Of a stretch of DNA of 64,000 bases, positions 1 through 8,374 are shown in pieces (position 1 is the first letter of the stretch; every line of letters begins with the position of its first letter). A program made the position numbers and the translations under genes. This stretch comes from Deltaproteobacteria bacterium (GTDB taxonomy: Bacteria > Desulfobacterota > Binatia > UBA9968), in contig VGTH01000012.1 in the NCBI GenBank assembly GCA_016874755.1, positions 1-64,000 on the forward strand, read 5' to 3'. The notes under the pieces are model-generated. The model was not told the origin of the DNA, searched no databases, and saw only the letters and a program-made list of their open reading frames with translations.

Positions 1-148
1 AAATATAAAACACTAACCAGATACAAGTCAAGAAAAAACTCGCCCAATGGGCGAATCCCAATACCCCAAAACTTCCTGAAAACCCTACAGTTTCTGAAAC
101 CCGCGTGGGCTTAGAGCGGAGTTATGGTGAAACCAAGCGCCGCTAGAT

Positions 149-409
149 CTAATTCTCTCTAACGAATCCGCGCCCTTCCAATTGTTTGGCGCAAAGCTCA
201 ACCGTGGTGGCCAAGGCTTCAACGTTTTTGGATGTCGGCGCTTCGCGCGCACTGCAGGTTCTAAATTCCCGTGTAATCGGGTGCACCAAAGAGATCGACA
301 GCGGTCGACTCTGACTGCAAGCAAGCAATAACAAAGACGCGCCAAACCATCGCGCTAAGATTGCCGGCAAGCCGCTCTTGTGACACCGCGAGCGGGTAGC
401 GCTACGCAA
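149..409 (-). CDS. Possible small lipoprotein, unknown function
   Basis: An 86-codon frame whose product has a basic N-terminus, a hydrophobic stretch and a lipobox-like LLAC ending at about residue 31. This is followed by a short soluble part with an LVHP segment and two Cys (RTC, ELC). The HP...C...C...GF layout resembles small uncharacterised lipoproteins I recall from deltaproteobacterial genomes, but I cannot name a family. A TTG at 370 would give a more usual, shorter lipoprotein signal (MPAILARW...) than the start at 409. It could be a chance frame. If real, it is an outer- or inner-membrane lipoprotein. Confidence 0.4.
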   Translation of the reverse strand: MRSATRSRCHKSGLPAILARWFGASLLLLACSQSRPLSISLVHPITREFRTCSAREAPTSKNVEALATTVELCAKQLEGRGFVREN

Positions 410-486
410 AATTCACCAATGAATTCATGGAGCCGCGCCAGAAGAGGTAGCAAAGATCGCCCATGTCGTGTAACTTGCCTCAGTGC

Positions 487-508
487 GCGGGCAGGTGCAA
501 CTGCCCGC
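487..508. other. Perfect 8-bp hairpin just upstream of tRNA-Arg
   Basis: GCGGGCAG (487-494) and CTGCCCGC (501-508) form a perfect stem around a 6-nt loop. The hairpin is followed by an A-rich stretch and the tRNA begins at 530. It may be a terminator read from the other strand, or simply leader structure of the tRNA transcript. No T-run follows on the plus strand. Confidence 0.5.
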
Positions 509-529
509 TGCAAGAAAAAAATACCATAC

Positions 530-603
530 GCCCCCGTAGCTCAGGTGGATAGAGCACAGGATTCCTAATCCTGGGGCCGTGCGTTCGAATCGCGCCGGGG
601 GCA
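530..603 (+). tRNA. tRNA-Arg (anticodon CCU)
   Basis: A 74-nt cloverleaf. The acceptor GCCCCCG (530-536) pairs with CGGGGGC (596-602), with discriminator A603. The D arm contains AGCTCAGGTGGATAGAGC. The anticodon arm is CAGGA-TTCCTAA-TCCTG, giving anticodon CCT, which reads the AGG arginine codon. The T arm GTGCG-TTCGAAT-CGCGC pairs with one G-T wobble. The 3' CCA is not encoded. A terminator-like hairpin follows at 623-657, so it is probably a single-gene transcript. Confidence 0.96.
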
Positions 604-622
604 TTTACAAGCACTGCAAAGA

Positions 623-660
623 AAAAGGGATTGCTCAAATGGCTTTCCCTTTTCTTTTTT
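623..660 (+). terminator. Rho-independent terminator of tRNA-Arg
   Basis: AAAAGGGA (623-630) pairs with TCCCTTTT (646-653), followed by C and a run of T to 660. It lies 20 nt after the tRNA 3' end. Confidence 0.8.
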
Positions 661-929
661 AGTTTGCGAAAATCACAACATTGACAACCGCAAGACCGAT
701 CAGCAGGCGTTGAGTTTTCATCGGGGTTCTCCCCCCGTGTCTCTTTGGTCTATTTGTCGTTGCAGATCACGCAACCTTCGGCGTGCAGATTGACCTGATG
801 AATTGGGCATTGGCGAAATTCCCTCGGCGGCGCGATCCAACCAGCTCCAGCTCGTGCTGGGCTCGACAAATTTCACTACGTAGCTTTTCACCAGGCGGCG
901 CAAGTCGCGCAGATTGGGTTATCTATTGA
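661..929. other. Gene-poor stretch after tRNA-Arg
   Basis: I see no convincing gene here. A 61-codon minus-strand frame (718-903) has no recognisable motif and an Arg-rich, low-information composition. Together with the truncated remnant that follows, the stretch looks like eroded tRNA-flanking DNA. No integrase and no copy of the tRNA 3' end was found. Confidence 0.4.
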
Positions 930-1328
930 ATCAGCATTGCGGCACCCACACCAAAAGACGGCGCTCCATGGCCGTACAGCCAACCGACGTGGGTGTTCTC
1001 GACACGTTCGCTGCCAAATATTGCCGGCGCTAACCTGAACTTTGTGCGCGGCGACGTGCGTCCGGTTCATGAGCAGATGGTTCAGGCGGCTCGAGACCGC
1101 AATGTATGGCTGGTCGGTGGCGGTGAGTTGGTTGGTCAGTTCTACGATGCCGGGTTGCTGGACGAGATCCTTGTCCAAGTGGGGTCAGTGACCCTTGGCG
1201 TCGGTAAGCCACTGCTGCCGCGCCGCATCTCCTTCCCTCCCCTATCGTCAACTGCCGTCAACGCCGTCGGCGCGGGGTTTGCCGAGCTCAGGTACGACGT
1301 TCCGCGGAAGCGAAATTTGATGAAGTAG
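930..1328 (+). pseudogene. RibD C-terminal/DHFR-like reductase, N-terminally truncated
   Basis: The frame is open only from 930 (TGA at 927-929) and encodes the C-terminal two thirds of a dihydrofolate-reductase-fold (RibD C-terminal domain) protein. The evidence is the segment APWPYSQPTWVFSTR, then WLVGGGELVGQFYDAGLLDE, then PVTLG-like VTLGVGKPLLPRR, and a terminal ELRYDV strand. Family members are about 180-190 residues and start with the strand carrying the NADPH/substrate loop and the GRRTYE-type motif, all missing here. The first start codon inside the remnant is GTG at 993, after the conserved W. I infer a decayed gene, not a working reductase. Confidence 0.7.
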
Positions 1329-1459
1329 AAGTGCGTGAGAACAGGGCAAGCGGGCTATTTTCGTTATCGAAATCGTGCAGCGCCAGGCAAGGATCGCACC
1401 ACCCTTTTTTCTGCCCGTTTTCTTGACCGTCCACCACTCAGCCGATATGTTGCACCGAT

Positions 1460-1933
1460 ATGAAACAGAAGATTCGAGTGACGATTAACGGGCGGCTCTA
1501 TGAAGAAGAAGTCGAGCCGCGGATTTTGCTGGCGCATTTTCTGCGCGAGCAGATCGGTTTGACCGGTACCCATGTAGGCTGCGTCATCGGCGAGTGCGGC
1601 GCTTGTTCGATTCTACTCGATGGCAAGGTCGTCAAGTCTTGCTTGCACTTTGCCGTGCAGGCGGACGGCCGCGAGATTACGACCATTGAAGGTTTGGCCA
1701 AAGACGGCGAACTGAACCCAGTGCAGGAGGCCTTCGTCAAGAACTACGCTTTTCAATGCGGCTACTGCACGCCGGGCATGGTGATGACCAGCCATGCGTT
1801 GTTAAAAACCAACCCCGATCCTTCGGAAGAAGAAATCCGCAAAGCCTTGGCCGGCAATCTCTGCATGTGCACCGGCTATGTGCAGATCGTCAACGCCGTT
1901 AAAGACGCAGCAAAGGGAATGAAGAATGGCTAA
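1460..1933 (+). CDS. Molybdenum hydroxylase [2Fe-2S] small subunit (CoxS-like)
   Basis: 157 residues, the usual size for the iron-sulfur subunit of the xanthine dehydrogenase/CO dehydrogenase family. A plant-type ferredoxin cluster is ligated by Cys41, 46, 49 and 61 (C-x4-C-x2-C-x11-C). A second, helical-domain cluster is ligated by Cys100, 103, 135 and 137 (CGYC...CMC). It carries electrons from the Mo centre of the large subunit towards the FAD of the medium subunit. Its stop overlaps the start of the large-subunit gene by 8 nt, so the two are translationally coupled. The substrate cannot be told from this subunit. Confidence 0.93.
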   Translation: MKQKIRVTINGRLYEEEVEPRILLAHFLREQIGLTGTHVGCVIGECGACSILLDGKVVKSCLHFAVQADGREITTIEGLAKDGELNPVQEAFVKNYAFQCGYCTPGMVMTSHALLKTNPDPSEEEIRKALAGNLCMCTGYVQIVNAVKDAAKGMKNG

Positions 1934-4352
1934 GTTCGTAGGCAGCAAGACCCGCAGTCAAGAAGGGCCGCGCCATGTCACCGGGCGCGGGCTTTATACC
2001 GACGATTTTCAATTGCCGGGCATGTTGCAGGCGATGATCCTGCGCAGCCCGCACGCGCACGCGAAGATTCTCTCCGTCGACCCCTCCGAGGCGGTCAAGC
2101 ACCCCAACGTTTTCGCTGTAGTGACGCCCGACGATGTTAAAAAAATGACCAAACCCTTTAAGCCGGGACGCTACGCGGCGGGGTTGAAGAGACCAATTGA
2201 CGAATACGCCGGCGCCATCGATCGGGCGCGCTATGTCGGTGAGCCGCTCGGCGCTGTCGCAGCGCGCGACCGCGGCACGGCGGAAGACGCGCTGGAATTG
2301 ATCCAGGTCGAATACGACCCGCTGCGCGCCAACGTCGACGTGCGCGAAGCGATCAAGCCTTCAGCGGCGGCGCTGTTCGACGAGCTCGGCACCAACCTGG
2401 CGTGGACCGGTTCGCTGCAATACGGCGACATCGATGCGGCCTTTAAATCGGCCGACCGCGTGGTAAAGGAAAGCTTGAAGATTCACCGCTACAGCTCGAC
2501 GCCGTTGGAGCCGTTCGTGATCATCGCTTCCTACGACGCTGCCAGCAAGAGGCTCACTGTCTGGGTCACCGCGCAGGTGCCGGAAGTGATTTACGACGGT
2601 CTGCGCGAAGCGCTCGGCCTGCAAGACATTCGTGTGATCATTCCCGACGTCGGCGGCGGCTTCGGTCAGAAGATTCATCTTATCCGCAAGTATGTCGTGC
2701 TGGTTTCGCTGCTCGCCATCAAATCGGGTCGGCCGGTCAAATGGGTCGAAGACCGCAGCGAACACATGATGGCCGGCGGCCATGCCTGCAATCAAGAAGT
2801 CGAAGCCGAAGCGGCGGTGAAAAACGACGGCACGGTGTTGGGCCTCAAGTTTAAAGAATACGACGACGTCGGCGGCACGATTAGCACACTGACAATTCAC
2901 TTCACTAACAAGCTCAACAATCTCTCGAACACCTACAAAACGCCGGCCATCTACATGGAGGGCAACGCAGTCGTGACCAACAAGTGCCCGGTCATCCCCA
3001 ACCGCGGCATCGGCAAGCCGGGCATGTGCTGGATCTGGGAACGGATGATGGACCGCGTGGCGCAGGCGCTCAATATGAGCCCGGTGGAAGTGCGGCGCAA
3101 GAATCTGATCCAAGCCAATGAAATGCCCTACCAAACCATTAGCGGCAACGTCTACGACAGCGGCGACTATCCCGGTCTGCTGAAAACCCTACTGGAGAAA
3201 ATCAGCTACGAGAAGTTACTCGAAGAACAAACACAGGCGCGCGCCCAGGGCAAACTCGTCGGCGTCGGCGTCGTCATCGGCGTCGAACCCGGCGGCCGCA
3301 ACGCGGCGCGCGACATGGCGATATTTCCAGAAATGCAGAACCCGCCGGGCTCCGGCGGCGTCAACGGCGCTAAAATCAAGCTGGAGAAGAACGGCACCCT
3401 GACACTGCATCTAGGCTCGCCCAACTGCGGCCAGGCCCATGAGACCACGACGGCTCAAGTAGCGGCTGAGGTTTTGGGTTCAACCCCTGACAAATTCAGC
3501 ACCAGCATCCCCTTCGACAGCGATCTGTCGGCCTGGGGCGTGGCCGCCGCCAACAGCGGCAACAACTTTCATCTTTACGACATTGGCGCGGTGCATGGCG
3601 CGGCGTCAAAGCTGCGCGAGAAGATTCTCAAGCTGGCCGCGTTCAACTTGAAAGCCGATGCCGCCGAGCTGACCATCGAAGACAGCGTCGTCAAAGTGCC
3701 GGGCAACACGGCCAAGCAAATCACCTTCGCCGAGCTGGGGCGCATCGCCTACAACAACCAGCACCTGATTCCCGCGGACCTGGAAGCCGGCCTCGAAGCG
3801 ACCTTCTATTACACGTTTCCCCACGCCAACCCGAACATCGTCCCTGGCGCCGATCGAAAAGTCCGCGCCCAGTTTACCTTCTCCGCCGGCGCCCATGCGG
3901 CGATTGTCGAGGTCGACAAGAACACCGGCTCGGTGCACGTCAAGCGCTACATCATCGTTGGCGACAACGGCACGATCATCAATCCGGACGTCGTCAACGG
4001 CCAGGTCTATGGCTCGGCGGCGCACGGCATCGCCGTGGCCCTCGGCGAAGGCTTCATGTACAGCCCCGAAGGCCAGCCGCTGACAATTACCTATTTGGAT
4101 TATGGCAAGTGCTCGACGGCGGAGACGCCCAATGTCGAAGTGGTGCATCAACCGTCGCCCTCACCGTTCACGCCGCTCGGCCAGAAGGCTGCGGGCGAAG
4201 GCGCGGCCATCCCCTCCCCCGCGGCCATCGCCAGCGCGGTGGAAGATGCGCTGCGCGACTACAACGTCAAGGTCACCGACCTGCCGCTGACACCGGAGGC
4301 GGTGTGGCGCTTGCTCAATCACAACCCGGAGAAAGAGCGGAGGATTTTCTAG
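1926..4352 (+). CDS. Molybdenum hydroxylase large subunit (CoxL/XdhB-like)
   Basis: 808 residues, in the size range for the molybdopterin cytosine dinucleotide-binding catalytic subunit. An N-terminal a/b hammerhead domain (about 15-130, with GRGLYTDDF and RSPHAHAKI) precedes the Mo-cofactor domains. Visible motifs are the GGGFGQK loop near residue 242 and the C-terminal AAGEGAAIPSP with the expected catalytic Glu at 758. At the active-site loop where CO dehydrogenase has AYxCSFR and many relatives AYRGAGR, this protein has NRGIGKPGM near residue 359. It is therefore not a form I CO dehydrogenase; it probably hydroxylates an organic or N-heterocyclic/aromatic substrate. It needs MCD cofactor insertion, but no maturation gene (XdhC/CoxD/F-type) lies in the window. 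Confidence 0.92.
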   Translation: MAKFVGSKTRSQEGPRHVTGRGLYTDDFQLPGMLQAMILRSPHAHAKILSVDPSEAVKHPNVFAVVTPDDVKKMTKPFKPGRYAAGLKRPIDEYAGAIDRARYVGEPLGAVAARDRGTAEDALELIQVEYDPLRANVDVREAIKPSAAALFDELGTNLAWTGSLQYGDIDAAFKSADRVVKESLKIHRYSSTPLEPFVIIASYDAASKRLTVWVTAQVPEVIYDGLREALGLQDIRVIIPDVGGGFGQKIHLIRKYVVLVSLLAIKSGRPVKWVEDRSEHMMAGGHACNQEVEAEAAVKNDGTVLGLKFKEYDDVGGTISTLTIHFTNKLNNLSNTYKTPAIYMEGNAVVTNKCPVIPNRGIGKPGMCWIWERMMDRVAQALNMSPVEVRRKNLIQANEMPYQTISGNVYDSGDYPGLLKTLLEKISYEKLLEEQTQARAQGKLVGVGVVIGVEPGGRNAARDMAIFPEMQNPPGSGGVNGAKIKLEKNGTLTLHLGSPNCGQAHETTTAQVAAEVLGSTPDKFSTSIPFDSDLSAWGVAAANSGNNFHLYDIGAVHGAASKLREKILKLAAFNLKADAAELTIEDSVVKVPGNTAKQITFAELGRIAYNNQHLIPADLEAGLEATFYYTFPHANPNIVPGADRKVRAQFTFSAGAHAAIVEVDKNTGSVHVKRYIIVGDNGTIINPDVVNGQVYGSAAHGIAVALGEGFMYSPEGQPLTITYLDYGKCSTAETPNVEVVHQPSPSPFTPLGQKAAGEGAAIPSPAAIASAVEDALRDYNVKVTDLPLTPEAVWRLLNHNPEKERRIF

Positions 4353-4354
4353 TC

Positions 4355-5212
4355 ATGATTCCCGGTTCCTTTGAATATTACGCACCCCGCTCGTTAAGCG
4401 ACGCTGTGAAATTTCTCGCCGAGCATCGCGACGATGTAAAAATACTTTCCGGCGGCCAGAGTCTTTTGCCATTGATGAAGATGCGGCTGTCGAAGCCGGC
4501 CTACATCGTCGACATCGGGCGCATTCCCGATCTCGACAAAATCACCGAGCAGGGCAGCAGCCTGGTCATCGGCGCGCTGGTGACCCACGAACAGATCGAG
4601 CATTCCGCGCTGCTCAAACAAAAATGCCCGCTGCTGCCGCAAACCGCGACGACGATTGCCGACGTGCAAGTGCGCAACCGCGGCACCCTCGGCGGCAGCG
4701 TCGCCCACGCCGACCCGGCCGGCGATTGGCCGGCGGCTGTTTTGGCGCTCGATGCGGAGGTGCAAATTGCCGGTCCGTCAGGCCAACGGTGGCTCAAGTG
4801 CAGCGACTTTTTTCTCGGTCTTTTGATGAGCGTGCTCGAGCCGGATGAAATTGTCACAGCTGTAAGAGTGCCGGTTACCGGCGGCGACAAAACCGCCTAT
4901 CAAAAAGCCGCGCCACGCTCTTCCGGCTTCGCCGTTGTCGGCGTCGCCGCGCGATTCGCGGTGGACGCTGCCGGAGTTTGCACGCGCGCGGCCATCGGCA
5001 TCACCGGCGTGACCGACAAAGCCTATCGTCCGCAGCGCACCGAAGAATTGCTCACGGGAAAGAAGCTTGACGCGAACGTCATTCAGCAAGCCGCCGCCGA
5101 AGCGACCCGCAACATCGATGTCATCGAGGACATCAACGGCTCGAGCGAATACCGCGGCCATTTGACGCAGGTCTACGTGACCCGCGCGATAGAAGCGGCA
5201 CTGCACGGCTAA
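4355..5212 (+). CDS. Molybdenum hydroxylase FAD subunit (CoxM-like)
   Basis: 285 residues from ATG 4355, 2 nt after the large-subunit stop. The frame is open further upstream but inside the large-subunit gene, so that extension is rejected. The product starts MIPGSFEYYAPRSL, typical of the family. FAD-binding motifs are LSGGQSLLPLMKMRL (about 31-45) and the NRGTLGGSVAHADPAGD segment (about 108-123), followed by the CO_deh_flav_C domain. It passes electrons from the [2Fe-2S] subunit to the terminal acceptor. The gene order small-large-medium differs from the medium-small-large order of classical cox operons. Confidence 0.93.
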   Translation: MIPGSFEYYAPRSLSDAVKFLAEHRDDVKILSGGQSLLPLMKMRLSKPAYIVDIGRIPDLDKITEQGSSLVIGALVTHEQIEHSALLKQKCPLLPQTATTIADVQVRNRGTLGGSVAHADPAGDWPAAVLALDAEVQIAGPSGQRWLKCSDFFLGLLMSVLEPDEIVTAVRVPVTGGDKTAYQKAAPRSSGFAVVGVAARFAVDAAGVCTRAAIGITGVTDKAYRPQRTEELLTGKKLDANVIQQAAAEATRNIDVIEDINGSSEYRGHLTQVYVTRAIEAALHG

Positions 5213-5270
5213 CATGTTTCGGACGTGCTGCGCCAAGCAGCGTAGGTGGTGAGATTATGGACTCTTAGGA

Positions 5271-5298
5271 GCCCTTCGACCAAGCTCAGGGCGAACGG
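5271..5298. repeat. Short REP-like hairpin repeat (CCTTCGACC...AGGGCGAACGG type)
   Basis: GCCCT (5271-5275) pairs with AGGGC (5288-5292) in a 28-nt unit ending GAACGG. From memory, near-identical units occur as intergenic repeats in many uncultivated soil bacteria. It sits between convergent genes. Only one copy is in the window. Confidence 0.5.
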
Positions 5299-5402
5299 AC
5301 CGGAGGTCAAAACCCGTCGAGAGCAATCCGTTAAAGCGAGTTTTGCTGACCACCAGGTTGTCCCAGCACGCTTACGATTGTTTGGCCGCCTGCCAAGTAT
5401 GG

Positions 5403-6164
5403 CTACTGTCCGCGCGGGTGGCTCGCGAAAAACTCCCAGATTTTTTCATTGACCGCGATCTTATTCGCCCAGATGTGCCCAAGACCGGGAACCTCGACAT
5501 ATTCGACTTCGTGACCTTCGCGTCGATACTTTTCAACATTTTCACGGGCGAAGCTCACCGGGAAGATTTTGTCCGCGGTGCCATGCACAATGAAAACGGG
5601 AAATTTTCGCGCCGCTTTCACACCGCCTAAGGTTTGCAGCCCCAAAGGCCCTGAGTGCGATGCGACCGCGGCAATCGTGGTCGAACGCTCGCGGGCCAAT
5701 AAATGAGCGAAGTACCCGCCGTTCGACATCCCCAGCGCATAGATGCGCTCCGAATCGATGCGGTGGAGCTGCGCCAGGTGTTGCCGCAGGGCGTCGAAGA
5801 ACGCGATGTCTGCGACTGCCTTGCGCACCGACAGGCCCCAACTACCGCCCACCGCATTGGGATACACGACGATAAACCGGTGGCGCTCAGCCGTTTCATT
5901 CAGCTTGCTGTATTTTGGCATCAGGTCTTTGCTGTCGATGGCCATGCCATGGAACGCGAAAACCAGCGGCGCCGGATGCGTGAGATCTACCGATCTCGGG
6001 ACCACTAGGCGAAATATCCGAGTTGCGCCGCGCACGGTGAGCGACTCATTGGCGAACTCACCGTGCGCGCCGATTTTTAACCCAGCAACACCTAACGCTG
6101 GAGGCGTGACAGCAGCGACGAGAAATGCGACTGCCGCAATGGTTGGCAAGCGGTTGCCCAACAT
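5403..6164 (-). CDS. Secreted alpha/beta-hydrolase esterase (PHB depolymerase/feruloyl esterase-like)
   Basis: 253 residues with a hydrophobic N-terminal signal (about 1-24). The fold is alpha/beta hydrolase of the LpqC/PHB-depolymerase-like group: an oxyanion-hole segment FAFHGMAID, the nucleophile elbow GMSNGG with Ser147, an Asp at 198 in HGTADK, and His230 in GLGHIW. It probably cleaves an ester outside the cytoplasm; the natural substrate is unknown. Its ATG shares one base with the TGA of the upstream ModA-like gene (TGATG at 6164), so the pair is coupled. Confidence 0.8.
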   Translation of the reverse strand: MLGNRLPTIAAVAFLVAAVTPPALGVAGLKIGAHGEFANESLTVRGATRIFRLVVPRSVDLTHPAPLVFAFHGMAIDSKDLMPKYSKLNETAERHRFIVVYPNAVGGSWGLSVRKAVADIAFFDALRQHLAQLHRIDSERIYALGMSNGGYFAHLLARERSTTIAAVASHSGPLGLQTLGGVKAARKFPVFIVHGTADKIFPVSFARENVEKYRREGHEVEYVEVPGLGHIWANKIAVNEKIWEFFASHPRGQ

Positions 6165-6877
6165 CAGCGCGCTTCGATCGGTTCTAAGCCGCTCTTGGCG
6201 ATCGCCGCGCGCGCATCGGATGAAGCGAAAAAACCCAGCGCTCTGCGGGCGACGGCGGGGTCTTTGCTACTCGCCGCCACACCACCGGAAAACAGCGAGA
6301 CCTTCTGCACTTCTGCGGGCAGCGGCGTAATATGCGCAATGCCGGGCACCGGCATCAACTCGCTCATTTGCTGAAAGCCGAGCTCTGCTTCCCCGCGTGC
6401 CACCACAGCACCGACTCGCTCGCCACCGCCGATTAACTTGCTCTTGCGTAGAACCTGATCGGCGATGCCTAAGCGTTGATACAATTCGGTCGTAAGGTAT
6501 TCGCCGCTAACGCTCGCCGAGTAGGCGATGGATTGGGCGTTCACGAGCGTGCGTTTGAGCGCCTCAACCGAGCTGAGATCCGGCTTCGCCGTACCGGCGC
6601 GCACGGCCATGCCGATGGACGAGCGCGCCAGCGGCGTGTAGCTATCGGCAACAATCAAACCATCGGCGATGAATTGCTTGATCACGCCGTCGGCGACGAT
6701 GACGACGTCGACGACTTCGCCGCGCTTGAGGCGGTTGGGAATCGACGTCTCGCCCGTGCCGATGGAGGTTGCGGCCGTGACCAGCTTTTTCTGGGTCAAA
6801 GCCTCCACCTTGGGGATCAATTCAAGATAGGCTGCGGTAAACGCGCCCGAGGTCATAACAATGAGATCAGCATTCAT
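6164..6877 (-). CDS. ModA-like substrate-binding domain protein lacking a signal peptide
   Basis: 237 residues of the bacterial extracellular solute-binding protein family 11 (molybdate/ModA-like) type. It shows the N-terminal DLIVMTSGAFTAAY strand-turn with a Ser-Gly ligand loop, a VVDVVIVAD segment and a ...GEAELGFQQMSEL region near the C-terminus. It starts directly at the first core strand with no signal peptide, and a TAA lies in frame just upstream, so no longer form exists. It should therefore stay in the cytoplasm unless exported otherwise. No ModB/ModC gene is nearby. It may bind a small oxyanion or organic acid as a cytosolic sensor, or be a relic; the coupling to the esterase argues for a function. 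Confidence 0.75.
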   Translation of the reverse strand: MNADLIVMTSGAFTAAYLELIPKVEALTQKKLVTAATSIGTGETSIPNRLKRGEVVDVVIVADGVIKQFIADGLIVADSYTPLARSSIGMAVRAGTAKPDLSSVEALKRTLVNAQSIAYSASVSGEYLTTELYQRLGIADQVLRKSKLIGGGERVGAVVARGEAELGFQQMSELMPVPGIAHITPLPAEVQKVSLFSGGVAASSKDPAVARRALGFFASSDARAAIAKSGLEPIEAR

Positions 6878-7057
6878 GGTGACTTATTCTATTCGCCGCT
6901 GTCAGGAAGGCAATCGACGAGCGTAAAGATTTCGTCAATGCCTAAGCGAAGGTTTAGTATCGTCGCAAGAAATTTCATCGCAAGGTTCGCCGGTTTCGTG
7001 AGCTATCGAAATTCAGCCACTCAACGGATATAAAGAATTGCTTCAACAAACAATCGC

Positions 7058-8131
7058 ATGCATCTCCGCGAACAAATCCCCGGCATTCTCCGCGCCTTGA
7101 TCGTCGGCATAACTGCCGGCTTTCTGTTCGCCTACCTGCACACGCCAATTCCCTGGATGATTGGGCCGATGATTGCCGTCGCGGCGCTAAACCTCATGGG
7201 CGTGCGCATGCATTCACCGCCCTACGCGCGGCAGATGGGCCAGGTGATTCTTGGCTGCGGCGTGGCGCTTTACTTCACGCCGCCGGTGGTCGCCGCCTTG
7301 GCGGCCAACTTGCCGGCGATCTTAGCGGCCACCGTGGCGGTTTTCATCGTTGCCATCGTCGGCGCTTTGTCGTTAAGCAAAGCCTCCGGCGTCGATTGGA
7401 AATCGACCTACTTCGCCTCGATCCCGGGCGGCGCCATGGCGATGGCAGAGCTGGCCCATCATTACGGCGCGCAGATCTCCCCTGTCGCCATCGCCCACAG
7501 CCTGCGCGTATCGGTGGTCGTCATCGTCATTCCGTTCTTGTTGACTTACAGCGGCATCCCACTCGAAGCGGCGGCGTACAAGCCGAACCTGCCGCTAATA
7601 CCCATGGTCTTGGTAGTATGGTTGCTAGCAAGCGGAATTCTCGGTGAAGTCTCCGAGCGGCTGCACTTTCACAACGGCTGCCTGCTCGTGCCGATATTTT
7701 TCGGCGCCGCGTTGAATATGAGCAACGTGACACTCTCCGCCGTGCCGCATTGGCTCACCGATTTCGCTCAGCTCATGTTCGGCTTGGTTCTCGGCGCGCG
7801 TTACGAACGGGCGTTTTTCGCGCGGCACAAGATGTTTATTCCGTTTGCGCTGATCAATTCTTTCTTCATGCTGATCGCCTCGGCCATTGCCGGCGCAGCG
7901 CTGGCGTGGCTCTTCGGCCTACCGATCGCAACGATGCTCATCGCCACCTCGCCGGGCGGGCTCGCCGAGATGACAATCACCGCGCAAGCGCTGCACATCA
8001 GCGTGCCGTTGGTGGTGGCGTTTCACCTATTTCGTGTGGTGGTGGTGAATATGGGAACCCAGCATCTCTACGTCGCCACGGCCTGGGCGATGAACCGCAG
8101 CCGCCGCGGCTTAAAAGCAAAAGATTTGTAG
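7058..8131 (+). CDS. AbrB-family inner-membrane protein (PF05145, 'ammonia monooxygenase-like')
   Basis: 357 residues, almost entirely hydrophobic, with about nine to ten predicted membrane helices in two similar halves. The halves share a PWMIGPMIA-type and a SPGGLAEM-type motif. This matches the AbrB-type integral membrane family that databases misleadingly call transcriptional regulator or ammonia monooxygenase. Its role is uncertain; transport of a small metabolite is the usual guess. It stands alone on the plus strand, divergent from the ModA-like gene across about 180 nt, and is followed immediately by a hairpin. Confidence 0.82.
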   Translation: MHLREQIPGILRALIVGITAGFLFAYLHTPIPWMIGPMIAVAALNLMGVRMHSPPYARQMGQVILGCGVALYFTPPVVAALAANLPAILAATVAVFIVAIVGALSLSKASGVDWKSTYFASIPGGAMAMAELAHHYGAQISPVAIAHSLRVSVVVIVIPFLLTYSGIPLEAAAYKPNLPLIPMVLVVWLLASGILGEVSERLHFHNGCLLVPIFFGAALNMSNVTLSAVPHWLTDFAQLMFGLVLGARYERAFFARHKMFIPFALINSFFMLIASAIAGAALAWLFGLPIATMLIATSPGGLAEMTITAQALHISVPLVVAFHLFRVVVVNMGTQHLYVATAWAMNRSRRGLKAKDL

Positions 8132-8132
8132 G

Positions 8133-8150
8133 GGCGACCGGCTGGTCGCC
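8133..8150. repeat. Hairpin directly after the AbrB-family gene
   Basis: GGCGACC (8133-8139) and GGTCGCC (8144-8150) form a 7-bp stem with a 4-nt loop, starting 2 nt after the stop codon. It resembles short GGGGCGACCGG... intergenic repeats and could help terminate or stabilise the transcript. The following 220 nt to 8374 contain no convincing gene. A basic short minus-strand frame (around 8210-8320) may be a frameshifted remnant. Confidence 0.5.
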
Positions 8151-8374
8151 GTTTGCCTTTGCCGAACAAAAATCTCGATTCTAATCTCTTCTAAGAGCGG
8201 CAACGAGTTTCTCCTTGCGTTTCGCAAATGCTTTGACTCGTTTTATCGCTTCCTCGCCCGCTTTGGACGTTCGATTTTAACCTTCGTCTTTGTGTTTTTC
8301 ATTTGATTTCCTTTCCCCATAGTATGTAGCAATCCGATCAATCGTCGCAAGAAACATCGATATCCGTTGCGATG

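Noticed and set aside
530-660. tRNA-Arg as attachment site of an integrative element
   Set aside because: No integrase or recombinase gene and no direct repeat of the tRNA 3' end was found within the window.
2361-3134. 257-codon minus-strand open frame
   Set aside because: Lies wholly within the molybdenum hydroxylase large subunit; composition (His/Asp/Val/Ala-rich) is that of a shadow frame in GC-rich DNA, with no motif.
7058-8131. Ammonia monooxygenase or transcription factor AbrB
   Set aside because: The family name is misleading: the protein is a polytopic membrane protein without AMO metal ligands or a DNA-binding domain.
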